A DNA stretch of 48,772 nucleotides from an uncultured Nitrosomonas sp. GTDB taxonomy: Bacteria; Pseudomonadota; Gammaproteobacteria; Burkholderiales; Nitrosomonadaceae. How positions within the stretch are numbered: the first letter of the stretch is position 1; each line of letters opens with the position of its first letter. A program made the position numbers and the translations under genes. Under the pieces are notes generated by a model. That model was not told the origin of the DNA and searched no databases. It saw nothing but the letters and a program-made list of their open reading frames with translations. The stretch covers positions 1 to 48,772 of the forward strand of contig CADEDO010000017.1 of assembly GCA_902826115.1 (NCBI GenBank). Reading direction: 5' to 3'. This document shows, piece after piece, positions 28,673 to 37,881 of this stretch.

Positions 28673-29986
28673 TCACTCAGTTATTTTTCTTTGATAATTG
28701 ATGCCTTGATATCCGATGTCTCTTCGTATTTGATAATCATCAAAATGAATTCTGTTGATTAATTGGTAAGCATTCTGTTGGGCGATTTTAATACTTTCTC
28801 CCAAGGTTGTGACGCATAAAACACGCCCGCCTGCTGTCACAATTTCATTTCCATCTTTTCCTCCTGCCATTGTTCCTGAATGAAAGATATGGAAACTGTC
28901 GGTATGATTTTGTTCGAGCGTCAGATCGGATAAACCATGGATGACATCATCCTTTCTAGGATTCTCAGGGTAACCATGCGCTGCCATGACAACGCTTAGT
29001 GCTGCACGGCGATCCCATTCAATGTCAACTTTATCAAGTGATCCATCTATAGCATGCTCAATCAATGTAAAAAGATCACTTTTTAAGCGCAGCATGATAG
29101 GTTGGGTTTCTGGATCTCCAAGTCGGCAATTAAATTCCAATACTTTTGCTTGATTCTCTGCAGTAACCATCAGTCCCGCATAGAGAAAACCTCTGTAATT
29201 GATGCCTTCCTTTTTCATTCCTGTTATGACAGGAGTAATAATGTCGCGCATGATCTTTGCATGCAGGCTAGGGGAGATAAAGGGTGTCGGTGAATAAGCA
29301 CCCATCCCGCCGGTATTAGGTCCTAATTCTCCATCCTGAAGTCGTTTATGATCCTGGCTAGTTGCCAGTGGCAAAATATGTTGGCCATCTGTCATCACGA
29401 TGAAGCTGACTTCAATTCCTTGCAGAAATTCTTCGATAATAATTTCACTGCCGGCGCCCCCAAAATTCTTTTCAACCAGGATATTATTCACTGCTGAATG
29501 AGCTTGTTCATTTGTTTGGGCAACAACAACGCCTTTACCTGCTGCGAGACCGTCGGCCTTGATTACTAGTGGAATCGTTGATTGATCGATGTATTGGTGG
29601 GCTAGCACAGGATTGGTGAAACTTTTATAACTTGCAGTAGGAATGTTATGTCGTTGCATAAATTCCTTGGCGAAGACTTTTGAAGTTTCAAGCTGTGCAG
29701 CTTGTTGGGTTGGTCCAAAAATTTTTAAATCAGCTGCTTGGAATGCGTCAACGATACCGGCAGCTAATGGAATTTCCGGCCCTACAACGGTAATGGAAAT
29801 TTGTTCTTTCTTGGCAAATTCAACAAGCTCAGGTATGGCGGTGATGGGAATATTCTCAAGCCCATGTTCTTGTGCAGTACCGGCATTGCCGGGTGCAACA
29901 TACACCTTATGTATTCGAGGAGATTGGCTTAGCTTCCATGCCAATGCATGTTCCCTACCACCACCACCAATAACGAGTAATTTCAT
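28673..29986 (-). CDS. purD: PurD, phosphoribosylamine-glycine ligase
   Basis: This 437-aa ATP-grasp enzyme makes GAR from phosphoribosylamine, glycine and ATP, the second step of purine synthesis. It begins MKLLVIGGGGREHALAWKL and carries IKADGLAAGKGVVVA, GPNTGGMGAYSPTPF and EFNCRLGDPETQPIMLRL, all PurD signatures. The C-terminus has about ten residues beyond most homologs. It lies 17 bp after purH, as the last gene of dusB-fis-purH-purD, and is convergent with flgL. Confidence 0.97.
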   Translation of the reverse strand: MKLLVIGGGGREHALAWKLSQSPRIHKVYVAPGNAGTAQEHGLENIPITAIPELVEFAKKEQISITVVGPEIPLAAGIVDAFQAADLKIFGPTQQAAQLETSKVFAKEFMQRHNIPTASYKSFTNPVLAHQYIDQSTIPLVIKADGLAAGKGVVVAQTNEQAHSAVNNILVEKNFGGAGSEIIIEEFLQGIEVSFIVMTDGQHILPLATSQDHKRLQDGELGPNTGGMGAYSPTPFISPSLHAKIMRDIITPVITGMKKEGINYRGFLYAGLMVTAENQAKVLEFNCRLGDPETQPIMLRLKSDLFTLIEHAIDGSLDKVDIEWDRRAALSVVMAAHGYPENPRKDDVIHGLSDLTLEQNHTDSFHIFHSGTMAGGKDGNEIVTAGGRVLCVTTLGESIKIAQQNAYQLINRIHFDDYQIRRDIGYQGINYQRKITE

Positions 29987-30003
29987 AATAGTTAATAAAC
30001 CGC

Positions 30004-31563
30004 CTAGTGTCTGAAATGACGAATACCAGTGAAAACCATTGAAACTCCTTGCTCGTCAGCGGCTGCAATCACTTCGTTGTCACGGATACTTCCTCCCGGC
30101 TGGATGACAGCAGTTGCTCCTGCTTGTACCACTACATCCAGGCCATCCCGGAAGGGAAAAAACGCATCAGAAGCAACTGCTGATCCTTTAAGATCAAGAC
30201 CTGCTTGTTGAGCTTTTATGGATGCGATGCGCGCACTGTCTACACGACTCATTTGTCCGGCACCGATGCCTAAAGTCTGTCCATTCTTGCAAAATACAAT
30301 GGTGTTGGATTTGACAAATTTTGCTACTCGCCATGCAAATAGTAAATCATCCAGTTGCTGAGGTGTCGGTTTTAATTGAGTGACAATATTAAGATTTGAA
30401 ACGGAAATATTCTTAGTATCCGGTGTTTGTACGAGAAGCCCGCCGCCGATACGTTTTAAATCATAGCGATGATACCCATGCTGTAATGGCAGAATCAACA
30501 CACGGATATTATTTTTTTGTAAAAGGAGTTGTTGAGCCTCTTGCGTAATCTCCGGCGCAATGATCACTTCAACAAATTGCTTTAAAACAGCCTCGGCAGT
30601 ATCTTGATCGACAGTCCGATTAAAAGCAATGATGCCGCCGAAAGCAGAAGTCGGGTCTGTTGCAAAAGCAAGTTGATAGGCACGCAACGTGTTTTCAGCT
30701 ATGGCAATCCCGCACGGATTGGCATGTTTCACAATGACACATGCTGGACTGTCAAACGTTTTGACGCATTCCCAAGCCGCATCGGTATCAGCGATATTGT
30801 TGTATGATAATTCTTTACCTTGCAATTGCTTATAGTTAGCTAGGCTACCCGGTGGGATCGCTTCATCCCGATAAAAAGCGGCTTTTTGATGCGGATTCTC
30901 GCCATAGCGTAAGTGCTGTGCAATATTGAAATTCAAATTGAGGGAATCTGGAAAATCTTTGTGCTGAAAGTTTGCATCCAAGGCAGTTAAATAATTGCTG
31001 ATTGCGCTGTCATAAGAAGCGGTGTGCGTAAAAGCCTTTTGTGCAAATTTAAAACGCATGGCCGGACTGACCGATCCATGATGAGATTTTAGTTCTTCAA
31101 GTAGTAATGGATAATCTTGTGGGTCAGTGACGATGGTTACTTTCGAATAGTTCTTGGCGGCGGCTCTCACCATAGTCGGTCCGCCAATGTCAATATTCTC
31201 AACGGCATCATCCAGACTGCAATCAAGTTTTGCAATGGTTTGGCGGAATGGATACAGATTGACGATGACTAACTCGATATTGGGAATAGCTGCTTTATCA
31301 AGGGCTGTTTGGTGTTCGGCTAAATCATTGCGCGCAAGAATGCCGGCGTGAATTTTAGGGTGTAGTGTTTTGACCCGGCCATCCAGCATTTCGGGAAAAC
31401 CGGTGTAATCACTGACCTCTGTAACTGCAATGCCGGCTTCCTGTAATAATTTGGCAGTGCCGCCTGTTGATAGAATAGTTATGCCACATTGAATCAATTG
31501 TTGTGATAATTCAATGATTCCGGATTTGTCTGAGACACTGATCAGTGCTTGTTTGATGGTCAT
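30004..31563 (-). CDS. purH: PurH, bifunctional AICAR transformylase / IMP cyclohydrolase
   Basis: This 519-aa enzyme catalyses the last two steps of IMP synthesis. Residues ~1-195 are the MGS-like IMP cyclohydrolase domain ([36 protein letters not shown]). The rest is the AICAR transformylase domain ([41 protein letters not shown]). Its ATG overlaps the fis stop codon as ATGA, giving translational coupling. Length is normal. Confidence 0.98.
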   Translation of the reverse strand: MTIKQALISVSDKSGIIELSQQLIQCGITILSTGGTAKLLQEAGIAVTEVSDYTGFPEMLDGRVKTLHPKIHAGILARNDLAEHQTALDKAAIPNIELVIVNLYPFRQTIAKLDCSLDDAVENIDIGGPTMVRAAAKNYSKVTIVTDPQDYPLLLEELKSHHGSVSPAMRFKFAQKAFTHTASYDSAISNYLTALDANFQHKDFPDSLNLNFNIAQHLRYGENPHQKAAFYRDEAIPPGSLANYKQLQGKELSYNNIADTDAAWECVKTFDSPACVIVKHANPCGIAIAENTLRAYQLAFATDPTSAFGGIIAFNRTVDQDTAEAVLKQFVEVIIAPEITQEAQQLLLQKNNIRVLILPLQHGYHRYDLKRIGGGLLVQTPDTKNISVSNLNIVTQLKPTPQQLDDLLFAWRVAKFVKSNTIVFCKNGQTLGIGAGQMSRVDSARIASIKAQQAGLDLKGSAVASDAFFPFRDGLDVVVQAGATAVIQPGGSIRDNEVIAAADEQGVSMVFTGIRHFRH

Positions 31564-31802
31564 TTTATTTGATATTGCTTCATTTTTTGACGTAAAGTAT
31601 TTCGATTTATTCCCAATAGTTCAGCTGCTTGAGTCTGATTGCCGTTGGTGTGTTGTATAGCAATCTCAATCAGCGGTTTTTCAACACTATTGATTACCAT
31701 GCTGTATAAATGTCCGGGTTTTTCTCCATCCAAATCAGTGAGATAACCACCTATAGCTTTACGGATACAGGTTGCGATCTCATTCTCCTTCATTGCATTC
31801 AT
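31560..31802 (-). CDS. fis: Fis, nucleoid-associated DNA-bending regulator
   Basis: This 80-aa protein has the Fis C-terminal helix-turn-helix [27 protein letters not shown] and the preceding [11 protein letters not shown] helix. It is shorter than the 98-residue enterobacterial form, as in other betaproteobacteria. The start at 31802 has a GGGAG site within the end of dusB, so the genes overlap by 23 bp. dusB-fis is a conserved pair; here fis is also coupled to purH. Confidence 0.93.
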   Translation of the reverse strand: MNAMKENEIATCIRKAIGGYLTDLDGEKPGHLYSMVINSVEKPLIEIAIQHTNGNQTQAAELLGINRNTLRQKMKQYQIK

Positions 31803-32814
31803 AAACCGACTCTCCCTCTTTTTTGATATAGCGCAATCTTTGACCTTCTTCAGCCAATTTCGAGAAAAAGATGTTTGTCTCCGAAATCTGCTGATCACTG
31901 GTCTGTAATTGATTCATAGCGTGACGAAAGCTAGCAGAACCAACCAGACCTTTGGTATACCAGGAAATGTGTTTACGTGCGATACGAACACCTGAGTATT
32001 CACCATAAAAATCATATAGATCATATAGGTGATTGATAAGTACTTGGTGTATCTCGGTTACTTCTGGTGTTGGTAGATGTTGACCGGTTGCAAGATAATG
32101 ATTAATTTCACGGAAGATCCATGGACGTCCCTGAGCGGCACGGCCTATCATAATAGCATCCGCTTTTGTATAGGCAAGAATATGTTTCGCCTTTTCAGGG
32201 GTTGTGATATCCCCATTGGCAATGACGGGAATGTTAACAGCCGCTTTTACGGCGGCTATCGTATCGTATTCTGCTTCACCCAGATACGCGCAGGCGCGTG
32301 TGCGGCCATGAATGGCCAGTGCCTGGATGCCGGAATTTTCAGCAATATGAGCAATGGATAAGGCATTTTTATGTTGCTTGTCCCATCCTGTGCGGATCTT
32401 GAGCGTCACAGGAATATCAACCGCTTTTACGACGGCATCAAGAATTCTCTCAACCAGTTTTTCATTTTGGAGCAGTGCGGAACCGGCCATGACATTGCAT
32501 ATCTTTTTTGCCGGACACCCCATATTGATGTCAATAATCTGCGCACCTTTTTCAACATTATAGCGGGCGGCTGCCGCGAGCATCTCAGGATCTGCACCTG
32601 CGATCTGAACAGAAATGGGTGAAACTTCCCCATCATGGTTCGCTCTTCGTTGTGTTTTAACTGAACCCCACAGTAAAGAATTACTCGATACCATTTCAGA
32701 AACTGCCATGCCAGCTCCCATGGTTTTACACAACTGTCTGAATGGCCGATCGGTAACGCCTGCCATTGGAGCGACAATGAGTTTGTTTTTTAAAATATGA
32801 TTGCCAATTTGCAT
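31780..32814 (-). CDS. dusB: DusB, tRNA-dihydrouridine synthase
   Basis: This 344-aa FMN enzyme reduces uridines in the tRNA D-loop using NADPH. Features are VAPMAGVTDRPFRQLC, the catalytic cysteine in DINMGCPAKKICN, TLKIRTGWD, IHGRTRACAY and IGRAAQGRPWIFREI. ATG 32814 gives the family-typical start (MQIGNHILKNKLIVAPMAG); a TTG at 32835 would add seven residues. It is first in the operon with fis, purH and purD, so one promoter upstream of 32835 may serve all four. Confidence 0.97.
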   Translation of the reverse strand: MQIGNHILKNKLIVAPMAGVTDRPFRQLCKTMGAGMAVSEMVSSNSLLWGSVKTQRRANHDGEVSPISVQIAGADPEMLAAAARYNVEKGAQIIDINMGCPAKKICNVMAGSALLQNEKLVERILDAVVKAVDIPVTLKIRTGWDKQHKNALSIAHIAENSGIQALAIHGRTRACAYLGEAEYDTIAAVKAAVNIPVIANGDITTPEKAKHILAYTKADAIMIGRAAQGRPWIFREINHYLATGQHLPTPEVTEIHQVLINHLYDLYDFYGEYSGVRIARKHISWYTKGLVGSASFRHAMNQLQTSDQQISETNIFFSKLAEEGQRLRYIKKEGESVYECNEGE

Positions 32815-32997
32815 ATGGATGGGTTGGTGAATCAATAAGCTATTGTATTATTTGATAATCTCTCTAAGAGATTGATTTTCATTCCACGAACTCACAGTCA
32901 TTCAGGTGACAGTAAAACTATTGGCAACATTTTCATTATGGCTGACGGTGGGTGATTATAACTTTTGTAGGATCGATAGGGGAGATATGGATTGAAA

Positions 32998-34170
32998 TTA
33001 TCCTCTGGCTCCGAATATCATGCGACGGGCAATAAATCGCTTCAGTGGAGGCATGCAATCCAACGTACTTAGGCCGATGCCGCAAGCATGTTTTAGTAAT
33101 TTATTTTCATTGGAAAAAATTTTGACTAGCGAGTCGGTAAACATTCTACCCGTACTGCTATCCATTTGCCTTCTCTGACGATATCTCGACAACATGGCAG
33201 GGGCCCCAATTTCATGGGACGAGCTTTGCGTACTGATGATCTCACAGGCTAATTCATAAGCATCTCTCAATCCCAGATTGAATCCTTGCCCTGCAACGGG
33301 ATGCAATGTTTGAGCGGCATTGCCGATCAATGCAACTCTTTGTGTGGTAACGGAGGTTGCATACTTGAGCGCCAATGGAAACGCGGATCTTTTTCCTGCG
33401 CTGACAAACCTGCCCAGTCTATCGCCAAAATGCCGATGCAATCGAGCTAGGAATGTTGCATCATCCAGCGCAACTATTTCTTTGGAAGCTTCAGGGGTGA
33501 CAGTCCATACCAAAGCAAAGTCTTTGTCATTGGGAAGTAAAGCCACGGGGCCATCAGATGTAAAGCGCTCATAGGCAATGCCGATTTGCTTTTTTTCGGC
33601 TTTAACGTTTGCAACCACAGCCCATTGTTGATAATCGTGGGTTTGGTAGGTGATGTCAGGCAATTGTTTGGCAAGCTGGCCACCATCCGCGAGGATGAGT
33701 AACTTGGCAGTGATTTTTTCTTCTTTGCCCTGATAATTGAAATATACTCGACCCGAATTTTCATCGGTATCCAGTCGAGTAACTATTGCGCCAGCAATAT
33801 AATTCGCTTGGGATTCGACCAATTTTTTGTGCATCGAATGAAACAGGTCGTGATAGTTGACCACAAATCCTAACGTGGGAACACCCGCATCTTCTGGCGT
33901 TAGGATCGTTTGACCAAAACTGCCGCGATTCGAGATGTGTATGGTCCGAATAGGTGTTTTTTGTGGCAACTTATCCCATACTCCTAAGCGGTGCAAGATC
34001 AGATAACTTCCGTGCGATAATGCCAACGGACGCGGATCTTCGACTTTTTCTGGTAAGCCACGCGCTTCAAGCAATAAACTAGAAATACCGGCATCGCGCA
34101 AAGTAAGTGTCAGTGCCATGCCTACGGGGCCACCGCCTATTATAACGATGTCATAATGATCAGTGGTCAT
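32998..34170 (-). CDS. ubiH: UbiH/COQ6-family FAD-dependent hydroxylase
   Basis: This 390-aa flavin monooxygenase probably hydroxylates a ubiquinone precursor. It has the dinucleotide-binding IIGGGPVGMALTLTLRDAG at its start, the ADGGQ motif in the middle and the FAD-ribityl motif ALIGNAAQTLHPVAGQGFNL, where GN replaces the usual GD. The N-terminal PRPLALSHGSYLIL is typical of the UbiH/UbiF/UbiI group. Which ring position it acts on cannot be told from sequence, so the symbol is a best guess within the group. Confidence 0.85.
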   Translation of the reverse strand: MTTDHYDIVIIGGGPVGMALTLTLRDAGISSLLLEARGLPEKVEDPRPLALSHGSYLILHRLGVWDKLPQKTPIRTIHISNRGSFGQTILTPEDAGVPTLGFVVNYHDLFHSMHKKLVESQANYIAGAIVTRLDTDENSGRVYFNYQGKEEKITAKLLILADGGQLAKQLPDITYQTHDYQQWAVVANVKAEKKQIGIAYERFTSDGPVALLPNDKDFALVWTVTPEASKEIVALDDATFLARLHRHFGDRLGRFVSAGKRSAFPLALKYATSVTTQRVALIGNAAQTLHPVAGQGFNLGLRDAYELACEIISTQSSSHEIGAPAMLSRYRQRRQMDSSTGRMFTDSLVKIFSNENKLLKHACGIGLSTLDCMPPLKRFIARRMIFGARG

Positions 34171-34514
34171 GGGATATTTTTTGAGTGCTTTTCACAGAAA
34201 TTAAATTTTCGTCTATAAGCCAGGTAAGGATGAGATGCAAAATGCAGTGGGCTTATTCTCAGCGATCTCATTAGTGAACATAATACCGATTTAAGAATAC
34301 TTAACGGTTAAGAATAGCATAGTGCTCTTAGTCAGGGAAAGAGCACAGCAATCATATTGGTTATGAGGGACAATTTAGAAAATGGCATAATTAAGGTTTC
34401 CTGGCGGCTCCATTTAGCCGCCAGGTACGGAACAAATGGATGGTGTGTGTTTGTAATAAAATTGGTTTTTAATATTTCGAAGTGATACGAATTGTTTTGT
34501 AAGGGAATTTCTGC
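34171..34514. other. Intergenic region with repeated and palindromic sites
   Basis: This region lies between divergent genes. TTAAGAATA occurs twice in direct orientation (34291-34299 and 34308-34316), and CTTAACGGTTAAG (34300-34312) is a 6-1-6 palindrome between and overlapping them. These could form an operator controlling either neighbour. No gene is seen. Confidence 0.4.
34400..34425. terminator. Strong GC-rich hairpin upstream of the ankyrin gene
   Basis: CCTGGCGGCT (34400-34409) and AGCCGCCAGG (34416-34425) form a perfect 10-bp stem with a 6-nt loop. No T-run follows on either strand, so it is not a classic terminator. It lies 89 bp before the ankyrin start codon and could sit in that gene's leader. 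Confidence 0.45.
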
Positions 34515-35264
34515 ATGGAAAAATTATTTGGAAATAACTTAATGAGACTCGTGATGGTCTTATTGACTATTGTTTCTACGAATGTGTGGTCTGAGAATAT
34601 CGATTCTGAGCTTAACAGCGCAGCGGACAAAGGTAATTTTTCGTTGGTAAAAAAAATACTCGATAGTAAAACGATTGAACGGGATGCATTGCATACTGCT
34701 TTTTGGATCGCGGTTAAAAAAGGCAACCCGGCTATCATTGAGCGCTTTTTGCAGGCAGGAGTCGATGTCAATTTGAGGGCAGACAATAGTTATACGCCAT
34801 TGATGCAAGTGGCGCGGGATGGCCGTGATCAGGTCGTTGAGCTTTTGCTTGCTGCAGGAGCCGATGTGAACGCGGTATCTGACGAAAAGGATACCGCTTT
34901 GATCCTTGCTTCCGAAAAAGACAGAAGAAAAGTTGTCGCGTTATTATTGGCGGCCAATGTAGATGTCAATGCGAGAAGAAACAATGGTATGTCAGCGTTA
35001 TTACTTGCTGCGCAGGAAGGCCACCAACAGACTATTCAAGCCTTGATCAAGGCGAAAGCTGATGTCAATTCTCAACTTGAGAATGGCGCAACACCATTAA
35101 TGTTGGCTGCGCAGCATGGGCATCTGGGAGCGGTTCACTCATTGATTGCAGCGAATGCGGACCTCAATCTTAAAGCGAGCAATGGCATGACCGCTTTGAT
35201 GCTGGCTAATCTATATCGTTATAAAGAAGTGATTGATTTGTTGAAGAAGGCTGGTGCCAAATAG
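34515..35264 (+). CDS. Exported ankyrin-repeat protein
   Basis: This 249-aa protein has a signal peptide (LVMVLLTIVSTNVWS, cleavage before EN), followed by about six ankyrin repeats covering the rest. Clear units include TPLMQVARDGRDQVVELLLAAGADV, split by the reading as TPLMQVARDG and VVELLLAAGADVN, then TALILASEKD, SALLLAAQEG, TPLMLAAQHG and TALMLANLYR. Ankyrin repeats bind other proteins; the partner is unknown. It is probably periplasmic. AAGGG precedes the ATG. The following Sel1 lipoprotein gene may be cotranscribed. Confidence 0.88.
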   Translation: MEKLFGNNLMRLVMVLLTIVSTNVWSENIDSELNSAADKGNFSLVKKILDSKTIERDALHTAFWIAVKKGNPAIIERFLQAGVDVNLRADNSYTPLMQVARDGRDQVVELLLAAGADVNAVSDEKDTALILASEKDRRKVVALLLAANVDVNARRNNGMSALLLAAQEGHQQTIQALIKAKADVNSQLENGATPLMLAAQHGHLGAVHSLIAANADLNLKASNGMTALMLANLYRYKEVIDLLKKAGAK

Positions 35265-35344
35265 CAAATATATAGCACAACTGCCAATCGGGTTGCTATA
35301 TTCTATCGGTTGTTATAAATCTAAGGAAATAAAGGAAATTACAC

Positions 35345-36025
35345 ATGAATGTTTTGACTGTTTTATTACTTGCTACAGCAATTTTCTTTCTGACGGGTTG
35401 CGGTGAAAAATCACAAAGTGATAAATCAGATACGAGCGCAGTACCTACGGTGACGGATGAAGTGACCAAGCTTGGTGAAATACCATCGTTCATCGGTGAA
35501 GGTTTGACGCCTGAAGAAAAAGCTGAATTGAAAGAACAGATTATGCCGCCAGGGGTAGGGGATGTGCAAAACGCGGAAGAAAAATTTAAAGCGCTGTTGG
35601 AAGATGCCAAAAAAGGCGATCCTGTTGCTCAGAACGGTTTAGGCGTTATGTACTATACCGGTGAAGCGATTTCGAAGGGGCCATCGGGGCAAGTACTAAA
35701 CAACGACCCTGAACTGGCCGCCGGCTGGTTTTTTCGTGCAGCCGAGCAAGGTTATGCAGATGCCCAGTTTAATCTAGGATTGATGTATGCCAATGGTGAG
35801 GGTGTTGAACAAGACATGAGCAGGGCCGTGGAGTTATTCAAGAAAGCCGCGGAACAAGGACACGTCGATGCGCAGAATAATCTGGGAGCCATGTATTTCA
35901 CCGGTGACGGCGTAACGAGAGATGAGAAAAAAGCGATTGAATGGTTCGAAAAAGCCGCCGCGCAAGGAAATGAAGACGCTCAAGCAAATCTCGATGCGAT
36001 AAGAGCAGCGGGAAAATCGCGCTAA
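35345..36025 (+). CDS. Sel1-repeat lipoprotein
   Basis: This 226-aa protein has a lipoprotein signal peptide ending in the lipobox LTGC (Cys20), a polar linker, and then Sel1-type TPR repeats from about residue 90: LGVMYYTGEAIS, AAGWFFRAAEQGYADAQFNL, GLMYANGEGVEQDMS and GAMYFTGDGVTRDEKKAIEW. Sel1 repeats are protein-binding scaffolds, and the acylated Cys would anchor it to a membrane. It lies 80 bp after the ankyrin gene, another repeat scaffold in the same compartment. Confidence 0.88.
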   Translation: MNVLTVLLLATAIFFLTGCGEKSQSDKSDTSAVPTVTDEVTKLGEIPSFIGEGLTPEEKAELKEQIMPPGVGDVQNAEEKFKALLEDAKKGDPVAQNGLGVMYYTGEAISKGPSGQVLNNDPELAAGWFFRAAEQGYADAQFNLGLMYANGEGVEQDMSRAVELFKKAAEQGHVDAQNNLGAMYFTGDGVTRDEKKAIEWFEKAAAQGNEDAQANLDAIRAAGKSR

Positions 36026-36033
36026 TATATGGC

Positions 36034-36077
36034 TTAGTTAAGTTATCACTGGCATTGCCGGTGTAACTTAGCTAACT
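36034..36077 (+). terminator. Hairpin after the Sel1 lipoprotein gene
   Basis: TTAGTTAAGTTATCACTGGC and GCCGGTGTAACTTAGCTAAC are complementary with a few mismatches around ATT, giving a long imperfect stem 9 bp after the stop codon. There is no T-tract, so termination strength is unclear. Confidence 0.45.
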
Positions 36078-36146
36078 ATAATTCTGCGAATCTCACAGAT
36101 TCTACGTTTCGCTGATGGCTTACGAATTACACCGGCGTTAGTAGGC

Positions 36147-36302
36147 ATGGACTACTCTTTGTCGAAAATTGATGCCGCGGTTGATCAACTTGACTGGTCA
36201 ATACGTCTCTTTTTGGACCATCAAGCATACGTCCCAGCAATTACCTTGGCGGGCATAAATGTGTTGCGACCCTTAACTTTACACGAACTGAAACCTAAAT
36301 AA
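36147..36302 (+). pseudogene. 51-codon remnant of a small conserved protein
   Basis: An ATG frame encodes MDYSLSKIDAAVDQLDWSIR then LFLDHQAYVPAITLAG, which reads like the start of a conserved betaproteobacterial hypothetical protein (known to me by pattern: an amphipathic helix pair, then LAGAAEEILG). After LAG the reading changes to an unrelated short tail (INVLRPLTLHELKPK) and stops. No good ribosome-binding site is seen. A truncated or frameshifted gene is likely; a genuine short protein is possible. Confidence 0.45.
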
Positions 36303-36680
36303 ACCAGTTGCCAGTTAAACTAAAACTGGTGAGACACCATAATTCATAGAGTTATCTTGATTTATTCACTGTAATTTTTCTCTTGATGGTATGGTGCGTG
36401 CTTTAGTCGTGCCGTTGATGGCCGTGTTACCCACTATCACAAAACTCAAGAAAAGAAGATTGACGTTCTGTAGTCATTGCATTTTCTGTACTGAATCTAT
36501 GCAGAATCGTTTTTTGCTTACTCCTCTGTGCATTCCATATTTGACGCCTCACATCTCACAATAAGCTATTGAAGAAACTGTCAGTTACATAGGCAACGTG
36601 AAGGGTTGGCGATATACTGATAGCACTTAAACACTAACAACAACGGTGTCTATTCAACTAAATCGCTGAACACTACTGAC
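36303..36680. other. Non-coding gap before the methyltransferase gene
   Basis: These 378 bp hold no supported gene or transposase remnant. Together with the truncated frame just upstream, it looks like decayed sequence plus the promoter of the methyltransferase gene. Confidence 0.4.
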
Positions 36681-37532
36681 ATGAGACCCATATTTCATCG
36701 CTTACGCAACCTATTACGTGATTCGAGTTTTGGTATTTATAAAAAGGAGGGAGTCACATTAAATGCCGATTTTTCCGGCATTGATGATGAAGCCTTCAGG
36801 GTTCGTTACATTAACCTGACTGATATTATTCAGAGCTGGGTAGGAGATCGCCTTAGTTGGAAGACATCGGATGTGCTTGATTTCGGCTGTGGCGAGGGTA
36901 TCACCGCTTTGGGAGTGGCAAGGCGCTTCAATCCACGAAGCGTGAGGGCTGTTGATATCATGCCTGACCCATTGCAGTGTTTACCACGAGCCAAGCAAGT
37001 ATTGGGTTTGGAGGCGCTGCCGGATAATCTGTCGCTCATGCAGATTGAGCCGGGTGAGCAGTTCGCTGAACCGGGCAGTTTCGACTTGATTTACAGCTGG
37101 TCCGTATTTGAACACGTAGAACAGCCCCTTATTGGCAGCGTGCTGCAACAAATCAATAGGATGCTTCGTCCTGGCGGCTACTTTCTCATACAGATCGCCC
37201 CTCTCTATTATTCATCCGAAGGATCACATCTTTTTCATCGTATAGCAGAGCCGTGGGGGCATCTCCAAAATCAAGACAGTGTCTACTTTGACAAGCTGTG
37301 TCAATCCTGTGAAAGCAAGGAAGAGATAGACGCACTATGGTCATGCTATCAGTGGCTCAATCGCCTCACCGTGGTTGAATTGAAGAGGCGTCTTTCCGAA
37401 ACCGGTTTCACGATAGTGCGGGAGTACACCACAGAAGATCCGAATGCCAGCCGCTTACCCCCGATGCTCTTGGATACCTTCAAAAAGGAGACATTGCTAG
37501 TCAACCAAATTGTCATGCTCTGCCGTGCTTAA
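36681..37532 (+). CDS. Class I SAM-dependent methyltransferase
   Basis: This 283-aa protein has SAM-binding motif I VLDFGCGEGITALGVA at about residues 62-77, an acidic motif II (VRAVDIMPD) and the later motifs FDLIYSWSVFEHVEQP and INRMLRPGGYFLIQI, the Methyltransf_11 pattern. The substrate is unknown. The N-terminal 60 residues and the last 100 have no recognised domain. It appears monocistronic, with 349 bp before the histidine kinase gene. Confidence 0.85.
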   Translation: MRPIFHRLRNLLRDSSFGIYKKEGVTLNADFSGIDDEAFRVRYINLTDIIQSWVGDRLSWKTSDVLDFGCGEGITALGVARRFNPRSVRAVDIMPDPLQCLPRAKQVLGLEALPDNLSLMQIEPGEQFAEPGSFDLIYSWSVFEHVEQPLIGSVLQQINRMLRPGGYFLIQIAPLYYSSEGSHLFHRIAEPWGHLQNQDSVYFDKLCQSCESKEEIDALWSCYQWLNRLTVVELKRRLSETGFTIVREYTTEDPNASRLPPMLLDTFKKETLLVNQIVMLCRA

Positions 37533-37881
37533 ATGAATTCATTGCGCTCGATTAGCCGATGATGCGAGGTTCATCGGTAAGCGCAGTCATTCCTATCCGC
37601 TATCTTGAGAAAATCCTATTACCAATCAAATGGTTGTTGTTGGGTATTTAACAAAATAGCGCATTCTTACTCTATGTGCGTGTGTTTCTTAGGAAAAAAT
37701 TATATCTTTAGTTATAATTTTTATCGCCAATTGGAAACTGATCAGCCTATTTTTGTTTGCTTGATCGTGCCGCGATGAGTGCTGATTTCTCAAGCCCGCT
37801 AGCCGTTCTCCGATAACATTGGTTAAATTTTGTTGATTCGATCAATATTAAGAGCAGCAGATTTTGAAAGGCAATCAATCT
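37533..37881. other. Non-coding gap before the hybrid kinase gene
   Basis: These 349 AT-rich bases hold no gene. The in-frame TTG at 37864 lacks a suitable ribosome-binding site. Confidence 0.4.
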
